DNA of 64,000 nucleotides from Tipula vernalis (GCA_958295665.1 OY282558.1:335703106-335767105), one strand, 5' to 3'. Counted from the stretch's first letter, positions 1 through 10,970 are shown. The notes: generated by a model not told the origin, from the sequence alone. Numbers and translations are program-made.

Positions 1-760
1 CATCAGAAATATATATAAACCCCAATTTCCGGAGTTTCGAAGCTCGATTTTTAAGCTTGTGGTATAATATTCCAGGCGGTATCCGTCCTCCTCTATAACA
101 CAGATCCTGAAAAGGGATTCGAAATAAAAATTAGTATTTAAATTTATTTTTTAATTAGTTATTATTTACCTTTTTTTCTCCTTTTGGATATTGGTAGAAA
201 TTTGGTCAAAATATGTCGGTGAAACTGGGACTTCGATAATTTAGTCTACAATAGATGAAACAAGTAATTCTCTACTCTTCTCGTCTAATTGTGGTAGTGT
301 GTTCGAATTAAATATCAGTAATATTTTACTTCCTTTATTGATCTCACGAAATTGTCCCAAATTCTGAAATGAAAACAAGAATATAAAATAATAATTTATA
401 TCCTTAATATTATTTTGCAAAAACTAACCACATCTAATGGCGAAACCACATCACTAGCTCGAGAAGGGCCAGACGGGGACTGAGTTCGGATCCAGTCGGA
501 TAAGGAGGAGTTTATTAAGCAGGTACTTGAACAACTAGTAGTTGGATACAAATTAACCGTTGAATATCCCAATAAAATATAAATATTGTTGTAGAATAAT
601 TCAAACAAATTTTACATTTTCTTCGCACCATTGCACAATTCGCAGGCGTAACTTCGACTTAAGGCGTACTTGCTTCAGCTCAGGAAACATCTGGTCTTGG
701 TCATTATGTGACATTCCATCAAGGTTGCTAGTCTTTACAAAATCACATCCTCTAATAAGC
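1..760 (-). pseudogene. Decayed spliced gene, several exons, family unnamed
   Basis: Reading the minus strand gives consecutive open blocks joined by plausible small introns. A block runs from about 760 to 603. A second is at 534-429, followed by donor GTTAGT. A third is at 363-170, preceded by a pyrimidine-rich TTTCAG acceptor and followed by donor GTAAAT. A fourth starts at 106 after TTTTCAG and leaves the window. The two best introns are 65 and 63 nt, the size usual in flies, and the 534-429 and 363-170 blocks join in phase. Peptide pieces include KLLLIRLDPN-like and QLDEKSRELLVSSIVD stretches, then GGRIPPGILYHKLKN. The 363-170 exon has an in-frame TAA, and a frame change is needed near the A7 run beside its donor, so the copy looks dead. 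The layout resembles unnamed multicopy insect proteins that may be transposon-derived. I cannot name a function. The window edge cuts the gene. Confidence 0.4.
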
Positions 761-2039
761 AAATTAAAAAAGTTTAAAACAATTGTATCTCACAAATAAT
801 CGGAAAATTTTATTGAATTCAATTTTAAAGAAAACACAAAATATTTTCACAAGTGCCGCAATAATTAGTTTATCGATACATTAATTACGTAAATAAAATT
901 TTTTGAACACAATGAAATAAAAATACTTACATTTTCAAATGTTTCCAGAAATCATTTTTTTTCACTTTACACCACAGTTTAAAAAATCTAAATTTTTTTA
1001 CTTAAACAAAAGATAAAGAACATTTTCAAAAAATCACACTTTTAAAATGACAAAACTTTTTTACGTTCTTCGCTGTTGAAGGTTCGCGATAGATTCATTT
1101 TTGGTATACATCTATTATATAATGGTAATCTATATACCATTATAACAATTTAACTATTCTTTTCTTGTATCAAGAAAGGCTTCATCAGTTGATATACTTT
1201 GTTTTCTTGTTATGAGAAATAAGTTTTTCATATATATATAAGTTTTTCTTGTATTAAAAATATTCTCTCAGATTGAGAAATTTTTATTCAAATGAAAAAT
1301 GCGATTTTTAAATAAGATCTGTTTCGAAGAGAGACGAAACTTTTATTTTTGTACCACCTGATTAATTGATCTAGCATATTTATTTCAAAACGGCGTGTAA
1401 TTTATACCCTTCATTCAAAATTGAATAATTGTTCAATTTATTCAAAAGTTCAGAATCAAACTTTATTCCTGTTTATAAATTTAAAAGATAGGAAAGTATG
1501 ATGAAAAATTAAATACAATTTGTGATAAAATAAATTTAAATTTTGATACTAAATCTATGTACTTATACGTATATTTACATATTAAGAAAATGTTTTATTT
1601 TTAAAATGGAGAGTTCCATTTCGTTTTAAGAAAAATTCTATCTTATCTATAATATTTCAATAGTTTCTCGAATCAAGAAATTGCTTTTGGATTCATCAAA
1701 AAAAAATTTAATTTTTAAAATAACCAATTTCAAGAAAATTGGACAATATAGTTTGAGAAAAGGGTCAATTTCTTGTTGCAAGAAAAATTAGAAACAAAAC
1801 AATCATATGTTTCTCCATTCGTTGATTTTGTTTTTTCAATCAAGAATTTTGAGCAGTTAAGAAACTAAATCTCAGATTTCAATTATGCAACAAATTTTAA
1901 CTCAAGAAAGATTATATCAGTGCAAGAAACACAAATCTTATATGAAGAAAAACTCGAAAGAAATAAGAAAATTAGCATTTAAACGAAGAAAAAGTACATG
2001 TTCTTTCATTAAAAATCCGTTTTCTTCGTGATAACAAGC
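761..2039. repeat. AT-rich DNA with dispersed TTCTTG/CAAGAA motifs
   Basis: No gene is visible. From about 1140 to 1960 the motif TTTCTTG and its complement CAAGAAA recur every few tens of bases, often as TTTCTTGNNTCAAGAAA-like palindromes. This suggests a heavily decayed simple-sequence repeat. Confidence 0.35.
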
Positions 2040-2536
2040 CTGGTTTTTTCTGTGTTCAATAATTTCTATAATTTTTATAAATTTAATAAGTTCTATGAAT
2101 AATTCTATAAATTTTATGGATAAAGTTTTTAAATTCAGTAAAATTCTACAAATCTCTTTAATTCTTATAAATTCGATAAATTCTATAAATTTAATTAGTT
2201 TTTCAAAGATTGTAATTACTTTAAATTTTAAAATGCTTATAAAACCTATAAATTCTATAAACATTAACGATTTTATAAATTTCATCAATTCTGTAAATTA
2301 TATAAACTTCAAAAGTTCTATAAATTTTATAAATTCTTTAAATTTTATAGATTCAATGAGTTCTATAAACTACAAACTCAAATTTGACTTATTTTAAAAA
2401 TTCCATAATTACTACAAATTCAATAAATTCGATAAATTGTGCAAATTTTAGCTTTTCTAAAAAAAAATCTAATTTTTATAAACCCAATAAATTCTATGAA
2501 TCCTATAAATTCTTTTAATTCTATGAATTACATATA
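2040..2536. repeat. Degenerate 9-bp satellite, (ATAAATTCT)n-like, left part
   Basis: The sequence drifts around a 9-bp unit close to ATAAATTCT. Because 9 is a multiple of 3, both strands stay open and translate into repetitive peptides of the INS-INS-INF or FIE-FIE type. These long open frames (such as 2095-2397 plus and 1938-2288 minus) are low-complexity artefacts. The same repeat resumes at about 4240-4530 beyond the mariner and LINE insertions. Confidence 0.7.
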
Positions 2537-3821
2537 TTGGGTACATGCATTAAAAACCGGAATTTTTTATGAAATTTGAGCCTTTATTATGGAAAAATGT
2601 TACAAGATTTTTTATTCAAAGTATTGCCCATCGCTACCCACTACATTTTCCCATGTTCTGGCAATTTATGGATTCCATCCCAGAAAAACTGCGCCGGCTT
2701 GGCGGCCAAAAACGAATCGAGCCAATTTTCGATACCTTGAACTGAAGTGAAGCGTATTCCTGATAGGGCATTCTGCATGGATCGAAATAGGTGGTAGTCG
2801 GAAGGAGCAAGGTCTGGGCTATAAGGCGGGTAAGGCAAAATTTCCCATCCGTTATTCTCCAGGTAATTTTTGACCAGCGCCGCAATATGTGGCCGAGCAT
2901 TATCGTGGTGGAAAATGATTGACTCGTGTCTGGTCGCATACGTTGGATGCTCTGCCTGGATTTTCTGCTTCAATCGGATCAATTGTTGACGAAAGAGTTG
3001 GGCATTGATGGTTTGACCACTTGGCAACAGCTCATAGTGGATCACACCTAGCTGGTCCAACCAAATATGCATAGCATGACCTTGGCCCCGTGAATATTCG
3101 GCTTTGGTGTCGATGGGCCGGCCTCGCCTTTTTTGACATACGCTTTTTTGCGCTTGGGATTATCGTAATGGATCCACTTTTCATCGCCAGTGACAAGCGT
3201 TACGATGCAAAAAAGACTTTTTTTTGTGGCGCTCGAGCAGCATTTCGGACATGCAAAATCGTCTTTCCACGTCTCTTGGCTTCAACTCGTATGGCACCCA
3301 ATTTCCCATCTTTTGGATGAATCCCAAGGCTTTAAGACGTCTGGAAATTGTTGTTTGATCAACTTCCAATGATTCTGCAAGTTCTTCTTGCGTTTGACAT
3401 GAATCTTGATCGAGTAATGCCTCCAATTCTTCATCCTCAAACTTTTTCGGCTGACCAGGATGCTCTTTGTCCTTGATGTCAAAATCACCACTTTTGAAGC
3501 GACTAAACCACTCAAAGCACTGTGTTTTTGCCAGAGCATGCTCACCATACAAATCCACGAGCAAACGATGACTTTCAGCTGCAGTTTTGTTTGCGAAAAA
3601 GTGACTCAACAAAACTTCCCGCAAATGCTGTTTTTTTCGCAAATTTGATAAATTTTCCATCGTTGAAATCGGTTGGATGTGCACAATCAAAACAAAAACT
3701 TTTAGCTGATTTTGACAGATATTGAGGCTTTCAAATGACATATATGTCCATGATGTACTATAACGCATAAACAAGTAATGACATCTCGTATGAAATTCCG
3801 GTTTATAATGCATACACCCAA
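2537..3821 (-). mobile_element. mariner-family transposon, full length, inactive
   Basis: A 1285-bp element with terminal inverted repeats of about 30 bp. The left end starts TTGGGTACATGCATTA at 2537. The right end, read inward from 3821, starts TTGGGTGTATGCATTA. Both share the inner block AAACCGGAATTT. The TA dinucleotides at 2535-2536 and 3822-3823 match the TA target duplication of Tc1/mariner elements. The length is typical for mariner. The single transposase gene runs on the minus strand and is broken (see next entry). The element sits inside the 9-bp A+T satellite that resumes on the far side. Confidence 0.93.
2641..3660 (-). pseudogene. mariner transposase, two frameshifts
   Basis: This would be a cut-and-paste transposase of about 340 residues, the family's usual length. 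I place the start at the ATG of 3658-3660 because the peptide beginning MENLSNLRKKQ matches the usual mariner amino end. The 51 codons open upstream are terminal-repeat sequence. The amino half carries helix-turn-helix DNA-binding regions and a WVPYEL motif close to the mariner WVPHEL. The carboxy half has HDNARPH and YSPDLAPSDYHLF, with exactly 34 residues between the two aspartates (D34D, the mariner signature). The first catalytic aspartate region (TGDEKW) lies near 3180 in another frame. One shift before it creates a TGA at 3181-3183 and a second shift near 3065-3075 restores the frame. The copy should therefore make no active enzyme. Confidence 0.9.
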
Positions 3822-3841
3822 TATAAAGCCTAAAATTCCAG

Positions 3842-4236
3842 TAGGTTAGTTTAGGTTAGTTGGAGTGGCAGAGAATTTATCGCCTTCACCCTTATTGAAA
3901 CCATTTAGAGCTTCTTAGGTAGCGCAGAACATCTCGCACTTTGCAATTTTCGAGATTCGACAGGTTGACTATCTCAAACTCACCTAAGGATTTATGCCTT
4001 CTGCTTCCTAATGCCGGGCATGAGTAAAGGAAGTGAACCAAAGTCCCTTCAGTCTCCTTGCATGCTCTCCAAAAAGGCAGTGTCCCGTGCTTATTCTTAC
4101 GACCTATTCTGGTGCGCTCCAAGTCTACTTTTGGCTAGACTTCCCTTGCTTCACTACAATTGAATCAGTCCATCTTTTCAATTTAAGTGCGGTGATGGAA
4201 CTCCTCAGACTTGCTCTTTCCATCTTTAGCAGGTGA
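3842..4236 (-). pseudogene. 3' fragment of a non-LTR retrotransposon (LINE)
   Basis: The open stretch at 3892-4122 encodes about 70 residues ending at a stop. It includes a CKETEGTLVHFLYSCPAL segment. The H-x4-C arrangement and RRHKSLG-type sequence resemble the extreme carboxy end after the reverse transcriptase/RNase H of I/R1-type insect LINEs. Beyond the stop the minus strand ends in a short tail of TTAGGTTAG-type repeats (CTAACC on the element strand) at 3842-3860, which fits a LINE 3' end. The piece is 5' truncated near 4236, where the 9-bp A+T satellite resumes. The exact clade is uncertain. Confidence 0.6.
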
Positions 4237-4530
4237 AAATTATTTAAATTTTAATAAGTTTTTTGAATTTCTTAAATTCTTTGAATTTTATAGATTCTAT
4301 AAGTTCTATAAATTGTTTTAACTGACAGAGTTCTTTAAGTTCTACTAACCTAAATTGTTTTTCTATTTTTTTTTCTGAAATTCCCCAATTTTTCTACATA
4401 CTATAAATTTTAAAAATATTTGAATTCTGCAAATTTTATAAAGCTGATTAATTCTTTAAATTTCATTAGTTTTACAGATTCTTTAAACTCTGTAAATTCC
4501 CTAATTTCTATAAATTTTTTTAATTCGTTT
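4237..4530. repeat. Degenerate 9-bp satellite, right part
   Basis: The same ATAAATTCT-like 9-bp periodicity as 2040-2536 is visible. The mariner and LINE fragments seem to have landed in one original array. Confidence 0.6.
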
Positions 4531-5249
4531 CAATCAGACCAACATCGAAAAGCTGGACTTCAACCATAATGCCTTAAAGAAAACAATAACATGTTAAAAA
4601 TTAGAGTCATGCTCCAATTATTGGCCAAAAAATAATTCCGGAATTTTCGAATTTGAATGTTCTCGAAATCGGATTTCCCGAATCAATTCCAGAATTGATT
4701 TCGTTTAATAATCTCTGATTAAAAATTAAAAATCAAAATTTTTACAAAAAACAACAAATTTTTTTTATTTCGTTTAAAAAATTAGATATGTACGAACGCA
4801 TCTAAAAATTTAGTTGTTTGTTGATTATGGGGTCAACCTTGCAGGCACAGAGAGGTCCAAGGAATTGTATCGCTAGTTTCGCTTCTACCGATAGATGTAC
4901 CACAAATGTTTCAAGTGATGATAAAGGTCTTAAAATACCTATAAAATTTAATTTTTTTCATTTATTTTAAACAAAATATTTTTTCTGGATTTGCTTTCCG
5001 GGAATTTGTGGATTTTTTCGGGATTTTTTTTTCTGGATTTTTACCTTGCAATTATTTTTTCTTCAATCCATAGATCCCTACACAATCATGCTTAGAAAAA
5101 CCTTTTGACTAACTGTTTTTTAAAGCCTGAATTTTATTTAGTTCGGCTGGATTTTTTCCGATTACTCGAACTTATTTGTTAAAAAAAAGAATTAAATAAA
5201 CAACGATAGGAAAGGTGAACACCCGATCTTTCGACATATACGAATATGT

Positions 5250-5345
5250 TAATATATGTTAACGCATTCGCATCAGGAGTTTGTGAGAATAGCGAATAGG
5301 GGGTCGAGTCCCTATTTACTTTAAGTCTCGCAAAGTTTGTATAAC
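5250..5345 (+). other. Possible tRNA-like (SINE head) patch
   Basis: GGGTCGAGTCCC at about 5318 resembles a polymerase III B box and T-arm, flanked by ATAGGG/CCCTAT that can pair. No convincing A box or acceptor stem was found, so this is weak. Confidence 0.2.
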
Positions 5346-6060
5346 TTTACTTTCTGTGGGCTTAATCTAGTAACCTGCAGGAAATGGAATAGTAATCCAT
5401 AACGATTTTTCTATCAGTTTTAATTTTTTGTTTCAGTGAAGTGTATTGGTTCAACATAAATTTAGTTCATAAGTGCCACAAGCACATGGCGTGGAAAAAT
5501 AAATTGAAATGAAAGAGTTAAAATGGTTTAAAATGTTGAGCGACATTCAGTGGACCAATTTGATTTGTATGAAGAGGAATTTTTAAAAAAATTAGGTAGC
5601 CCTTGTTTGGGGTGCGGCAACAGGTTTTGCGTAGAATGCTTACTACGCCTAGTATTGTCCTCTGTAGTAACTTAGGTTATAAGTAGTTGAAATAAAAGTG
5701 CAGAAATTGAAATGATTAAAATTTTATTAATTATTTCATAAATAAAAATCCTTGTATTAATATTCTGCTTCTGCTTTTACCTCATTTGCGGGACTCTAAT
5801 CCCGGTTTTATTTTTATGTCGAGAGGGGCTTTTTCACTCTTTACACATTATTTATTCACTGATCAAAATTATTTAAAATTTAGATTGCTCGCTGATTAAA
5901 TATTCATTCACTCATAATATGGACGCTGATACATAATTCATTTTTATTCACTACAGAAGGTTCATCCGCTAATGTACTATTCATACATTATTCACTCAGT
6001 ATTCTCTCTTTACTCACTTATTATTAATTCTTTAATCACTAAATAATTAGAGACAACTGA

Positions 6061-6135
6061 CTAATCACCATTTCAATTGTGAATAACGAGGAATTCATTC
6101 TAATCACCATTACAATTGTGAATAAGGAGGATAAT
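6061..6135. repeat. Tandem duplication, unit about 39 bp
   Basis: CTAATCACCATTTCAATTGT at 6061 recurs nearly unchanged at about 6100 (CTAATCACCATTACAATTGT). Both are followed by GAATAA-GAGGA. Confidence 0.7.
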
Positions 6136-6996
6136 TAATACTCATGAGGATTAGGTTTGCAACACATAGCGGACATAGCGGGTTTCGTACTTTTCCAAGT
6201 ATTTGTAAATTTTTTTATTTAATATTTTCTTATTTTATTTTTTTTTATTATAAAAAAGAGCTCGCGAATATTTATCTAGAACCATTTTCATGTAAATAGA
6301 GCCGGCTTGTGAAAAATGAAATTAAAATAAGAGACATAACGCTAAAATATAAATTAATTTATTAGAGTTTGGATGAAAAAACGCGATTTTGATTGATGAT
6401 AAAACATGAATTAAAAGTTAAACCCAGTTAAATAATTTTTTCTGAAATCGCAAATAACTCAATGTCCCACAGATTCTAAAAGTTCCCTTTTTCCTAGTAG
6501 TAATTAAAAGTGAATAAGTAATAGTAATAATAACGTCATCATTTATGCACATCTAAAACCAATGGTAAGAGAAAAGACATCTTGTCTCCGCTCAACATTC
6601 GAAATTAAAAAAAAACAGAAAGAGCCAAATAGGAAAAATTCAATCAATACAATGAGCGCGAAGAAAACAAAAAATCAAAACAATCTAGTAGCCTTTGCAA
6701 ATTCAAAATAACAATAGAAAGATATTCGAATTCAAATTTGAATGGAGGCTATGAAAGAGACGATTATTGTATTGTTTATAAATTTCAAGTTATGAGTTTA
6801 TGACGTATATTACAAAAACAACAATTCTGTAAAGTTCAAAAACACCTTATTTTTCAAGACGATTTTCACTAAGAAATAAACATTTTCATCACTCGATTTT
6901 TCAATCAAATTAAATTACATATTTTACGAAATTTTCGTATAAAAACAAAACAAAAGCTCATAGTTTTTTCTAATAAATCAAAATTGTAAATGAAAA

Positions 6997-7662
6997 TTAG
7001 CGTTTTCCCTTATGGTCAAAAGAAAACAAAAATGTGGAGTCCAATCCTTCCTGCACTTGTATATAATCAACCGGGATTTTTCTTGTTATAAAGAAGTCAA
7101 TTAGGTCTGGTGTTTTATTTTGATCACTGGGCCAATAAGTTGGTTTTCCAGTAGAATGCCAGTTGCAGTTGTATTTAATTATTGCTTGATGAAGCTCTTT
7201 CCCTTTAGTTGTGGTTAGTCTTGATCCCCAGTCAGTATGTTTAGCGTTGAAGTCACCCCCGACTACAAATTTTTCACCGAGCTGCTTGAAGAACTGAGTA
7301 TAAGCATTCTCTTTGATGTTATATCTAGGTGAGCAATATATTGCGGATACCACTAACTTGTGGTTGCGGGTATTAATGCTAAGGCTAATTGCTTGTATTT
7401 CATCACTTTCAAGTTTTTGTTGCAGATGGTATTTAATATCTTTTTTTATAATCACGGCACTGCCCCCTCGTGCATTATTATTAGGATGAACTGCTGAGTG
7501 AACTTCGTAGCCGCGGATTTTTATATGACTTTGAGTAGTAAGGTGTGTTTCAGATAATAAACATATATCTATTTTTTCTAAATCAAGAAATAGTTGTATT
7601 TCATTTTGTCGTTGCAATATACCATTGCAGTTCCATGCAAGAATTTTTAAATTATTTGCCAT
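6997..7662 (-). CDS. LINE ORF2, endonuclease domain only (3' truncated)
   Basis: This frame encodes an apurinic/apyrimidinic-type endonuclease, which in LINEs nicks the target DNA to prime reverse transcription. I choose the ATG at 7660-7662 because it opens directly into MANNLKILAWNCNGI, the usual start of this domain. It overlaps the ORF1 stop by 11 nt, a typical LINE arrangement. In order the motifs are the WNCNG asparagine, LLSETHL (glutamate), YCSPR, GGDFNAKHTDWGSR (Asp-x-Asn and His), PDLIDFFI and a terminal SFDH. The frame ends a few residues after this last catalytic Asp-His, exactly where the fingers of the reverse transcriptase should follow. The endonuclease is open throughout, but the polymerase half is absent. 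Confidence 0.85.
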   Translation of the reverse strand: MANNLKILAWNCNGILQRQNEIQLFLDLEKIDICLLSETHLTTQSHIKIRGYEVHSAVHPNNNARGGSAVIIKKDIKYHLQQKLESDEIQAISLSINTRNHKLVVSAIYCSPRYNIKENAYTQFFKQLGEKFVVGGDFNAKHTDWGSRLTTTKGKELHQAIIKYNCNWHSTGKPTYWPSDQNKTPDLIDFFITRKIPVDYIQVQEGLDSTFLFSFDHKGKR

Positions 7663-9166
7663 GTTTTTCGAGTAGAGTGAGCCTTTGTAGGATTGATATA
7701 AGGGCTTTTTCTTGCTTTTCTTCTTGTGAACTAAGTCTGTCAAGAATATCTTGTAGTATTTTATTAGTTTGGTTATTATTTGAATCATTTAATAAAAGAG
7801 AACTATGTTGTCTTCTCGAACTTCCAGTAGATAGTACATCAGCAAATGTTACATTTGGATTAGTTCTTGATGGCTGGATTAATGTTTGGTGTGGCCTTAA
7901 ATTTGTAGGTATTCTTGTTGAGGCTGAGTTAATTTCTGGCCTGGTAATTATTGAAGTTTCCCTTGTTTTGTTGCGAATTTTTTGCAGCTCTTTTATAACA
8001 ATGCAACCTCTGTAGTTGGCTGGGTGTGTCTCTCCACAGTTAACACATTTTGGTGGGGTGTCTTTTAGTTTCGTACATTCAGCCGTACAGTGTTTTCCTA
8101 CACATTTCACGCATCTGGGCTCCTTATTACAAAAGTTTTGCGTGTGTCCGTAGACTTGGCACTTTTTGCACTGGGGGATCAGCTTAGATTTTTTAACTGC
8201 TTCTATTTGCACTTTCATATGGAGTATTTCGCTGATTGCATAAATATTTTTAATGTCTTCTGTTCTTTCAAAAAACAACATATATAATGGAAAAGGTGTT
8301 TTGTCACCTCTTTTTAGCAGCTGTGTAACTTCTTTAATTTTGTATTTTTTCTCCAAAAGATACTCTTTTATCTCTTCTGGTTTGCATGAAGCGTGTAACT
8401 TCCTAGCAATGACTTTGGTTTGCCTTGTCTGCTTATCTTCGTAGGAATACCACGCTGTCTTTTCTGCGTTAAGAGCTCCTGTTAACTTTCTATAGCTATC
8501 ACTGTCTGTGACATTTATTTTGATATCACCACTATTTAACGCTGTAGCTTGAAACTTTATATGATTGTTGTCCATGATGTTTCTAATACTCTGATAATTA
8601 TTGCAATTAGATATTATTACTGGAGGTGGCCGTGACACTTTTTTCTCTAGTTGTACATTCTTACTTCCGGTTGGGCGTTCATTACTTGATCGTTTCTGTT
8701 CCGACGGAACCTGAGCTTTATCCTCCTGTTGCACGTGCCTACTTCCGGTTGGAAGCTGCTCAACTGATTGTTTCGAATCGGGTGAAATCTGTGGTGATTT
8801 ACTCATCTTACGTTTCATATTTTTTTTGTTACGGTTCAGAATCCATCCCGTTTCTCTATTGAGTTCTTCCTCGTCTGTTTCATACATAACCTCTATATGA
8901 TCATTGGTGTTGTTTATCTTAGTGGTTTCTTTCTCAGACATTACTGCATTTAGAGCATCTTTTAACTCCTTGTTTTCTCGCTGTAAGTTTTTGAGGTCTT
9001 TGTTTAGATTTAACGTTAACTTTTCTATTTCGTAAATCTTATTGCGCAGTTCTGCGTTATCCCTTTCTAAGGTGTTCGCTATTGGTGGTGGTGATCTACA
9101 CACCCTGGATTGTTGTTGAAATGGGTTGGGTTGCCCAAAAGGGCTGTTAAACAATGATTGGCTCAC
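7652..9166 (-). CDS. LINE ORF1, gag-like RNA-binding protein
   Basis: A 504-residue frame, intact, of the length usual for Jockey-clade ORF1. The amino third is charged and contains a stretch of heptad-like leucines at about residues 35-75 (LERDNAELRNKIYEIEKL), consistent with a coiled coil. The middle is a PRE_C2HC-like region. The carboxy half has three zinc knuckles in series: CKKCQVYGHTQNFC, CVKCVGKHCTAEC and CVNCGETHPANYRGC. The protein would bind element RNA in a ribonucleoprotein particle. It overlaps the ORF2 start by 11 nt in a different frame. The related relic at 37130-38410 shows the same order but is broken. Confidence 0.88.
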   Translation of the reverse strand: MSQSLFNSPFGQPNPFQQQSRVCRSPPPIANTLERDNAELRNKIYEIEKLTLNLNKDLKNLQRENKELKDALNAVMSEKETTKINNTNDHIEVMYETDEEELNRETGWILNRNKKNMKRKMSKSPQISPDSKQSVEQLPTGSRHVQQEDKAQVPSEQKRSSNERPTGSKNVQLEKKVSRPPPVIISNCNNYQSIRNIMDNNHIKFQATALNSGDIKINVTDSDSYRKLTGALNAEKTAWYSYEDKQTRQTKVIARKLHASCKPEEIKEYLLEKKYKIKEVTQLLKRGDKTPFPLYMLFFERTEDIKNIYAISEILHMKVQIEAVKKSKLIPQCKKCQVYGHTQNFCNKEPRCVKCVGKHCTAECTKLKDTPPKCVNCGETHPANYRGCIVIKELQKIRNKTRETSIITRPEINSASTRIPTNLRPHQTLIQPSRTNPNVTFADVLSTGSSRRQHSSLLLNDSNNNQTNKILQDILDRLSSQEEKQEKALISILQRLTLLEKHGK

Positions 9167-9480
9167 CCCAGAATCCTTTGAGCCAGCCTCGTTAGAGGGT
9201 GGATTTGCCAGCTGATTAGCTGGGTTACAACCTGGGGTACAATTTCCTGAATCTGTTGTACTTATTGTTTATTTTACTGGTCATAAAGCATCTACCACTC
9301 TGACCAGTACGAGTTGGTAGTGGGTCTGGTTTGAGAAGATCATTTACTAAATTCTCGATAGTCAGTTATACCGCCGTGTCTCGGTCGCCAGAGCCTCGTT
9401 AGTTATCTAGCAGGGTGCACCACGTGCAGGTGAGGATGACATTTGGACTATTTGTAGACCAATTACTTTAGCCCCCTTTC

Positions 9481-10310
9481 CCACCCCACAAACGTATAAT
9501 GAGTATATTATACGTTAGTCGTGGACAAACAATATTATTGAATTATAGGTGGAAAATTAGTGAATAATCATTTAACATTCACTCATTATTCACTGTTTAT
9601 TGACCTTTTACAATCATCAATAGTGAATAATTTTTAGATTTGACGGAAAAAGTTGTTACAACTTTCTTCTAGTTCGTGTAGACCAGTCTCTCTTATATTC
9701 TATGTGGGGAATTTTGATATAATTCCTTTTTGCTATGTAATCACTATTATTATTTATGGAATTATTTAGCTTCGAATTGCCATGGGAATTTTCATTTCTG
9801 TTATACTGTGCGCATTTTTCTAAATTGCGACTTTCTGAACGTCACACGGATGTCACTTATAAAATAACAAGGAAAACTGCATCATATTTTCCTTATGTTG
9901 TTTTTCTTTTTAAGATGCGACTTTGTTTGCACCGATCAAACATCACAGTGTTGAAGTCTAATAACATGTTGCCACATAGCAAATTTATACAGGTTTATTT
10001 TTTGTTGAGTTGAAAGCATGGTGGCGCCAGCAATTCTTATCGCTTCCACATGAACAAAGTTAGATTTACAAACAGAAAATATTTGAATAGAATAAAAAAA
10101 AAAATTAAATATTGAAGAAAACGAAAATTTTTTTATTTCATTTTGACATTTTGACGTTAAGTTGATAGAGACGTTCTCGTGTGATTGTGAAATTTTACTA
10201 TGACAAATTAGGTATGTTGCTTCTGAAAATTAATTAGTTTTAAAGTTGTTAAATTTTTTTCATTTTTTCTTATGATGCCATTTTGAATTAAAAAAATCTT
10301 TTCCAGATAC
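9481..10310. other. AT-rich stretch, no gene seen
   Basis: ATTCACT/AGTGAAT motifs cluster at 9550-9630, like those at 5830-6130. Nothing coding is supported. Confidence 0.4.
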
Positions 10311-10314
10311 AATC

Positions 10315-10445
10315 TCATATGCATGAGTTTAACTTAGGTGGTAGAGATCAAGGAAACATCGTATAAGGCGTTTGAATCTGTCTGAGGGGTTGCAGGTTCG
10401 AAACTCTGTTGGGGTGGGATGCATAGGGGGTTGTTTGATCTATCT
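10315..10445 (+). repeat. Possible tRNA-derived SINE head
   Basis: A TTAGGTGGTAGAG stretch near 10335 resembles a polymerase III A box. GGTTGCAGGTTCGAAACTC near 10388 contains a good B box (GGTTCGAAAC). The spacing of about 60 nt is right for a tRNA-like promoter. The acceptor and anticodon stems do not fold well, so it is not a functional tRNA. Confidence 0.4.
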
Positions 10446-10970
10446 GATTCTAATTTTTTCGATTTTTCGGTATTTCGCAACTGCTATTATCGACGGGGAT
10501 GGAAAATATATGATGTTAGGTTTTAAAAACCATGCCACAATGAATTTTAGCAGAAGTAGATAAATAAACAATGGAGGCTTGACAGTTGGGTTGATGGATG
10601 ATTACAAAAGATATTTGAATAAAGACATTCGAGAGACAGAAAAATATAGCGTGAATATGCTGATCACTGTCAGTATTTTCGTAGTGTAGCAAAAGATCTT
10701 CTTTCTTATTGTATAAAAGTTTTCGAACACTGGCCAACGTTTTTTAAGGTAACTGGATCTAGCTCGAATTGCTTTTATAAATATTAGTGTTTTTTTGGGG
10801 GGTTCCGTACATTCATTAATCGGTAAGCGATGTATTGTTCAATTAGAAAAAGTTTTATAATGACTGGTTTCCTAACGTAACTAGGATACAATTTGACAAT
10901 TTACAAATGTTCAGTTTAGGCAAAATAATTCGAGTTATACAGTTATATTTTTGTAATAATAACTTTTTTC

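Larger units (their letters stand above)
4531..6996. other. Gene-poor AT-rich stretch
   Basis: I see no convincing coding sequence. From 5830 to 6130 the motif ATTCACT recurs many times; it reappears at 9550-9630 on the other side of the LINE. A tRNA-like patch is listed separately. Confidence 0.5.
6997..9480 (-). mobile_element. Jockey-type LINE, lacking its reverse transcriptase
   Basis: A non-LTR retrotransposon on the minus strand with ORF1 (gag-like) at 9166-7652 and the start of ORF2 at 7662. The region from 9167 to about 9480 matches the upstream region of a second relic at 38150-38410, so it is probably the element's 5' untranslated region. The element stops just after the endonuclease, at 6997, and neither a reverse transcriptase nor a poly(A)-like tail follows. 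LINE copies are normally truncated at the 5' end, so a missing 3' half suggests deletion or recombination. Outer boundaries are approximate. Confidence 0.85.

Noticed and set aside
1938..2397. Open frames on both strands of 100-116 codons
   Set aside because: Produced by the 9-bp satellite, whose period is a multiple of 3; the peptides are repetitive.
5250..5345. Functional tRNA gene
   Set aside because: T-arm-like pairing only; no acceptor stem or anticodon arm.
10315..10445. Functional tRNA gene
   Set aside because: Promoter boxes are present, but the cloverleaf cannot be folded.
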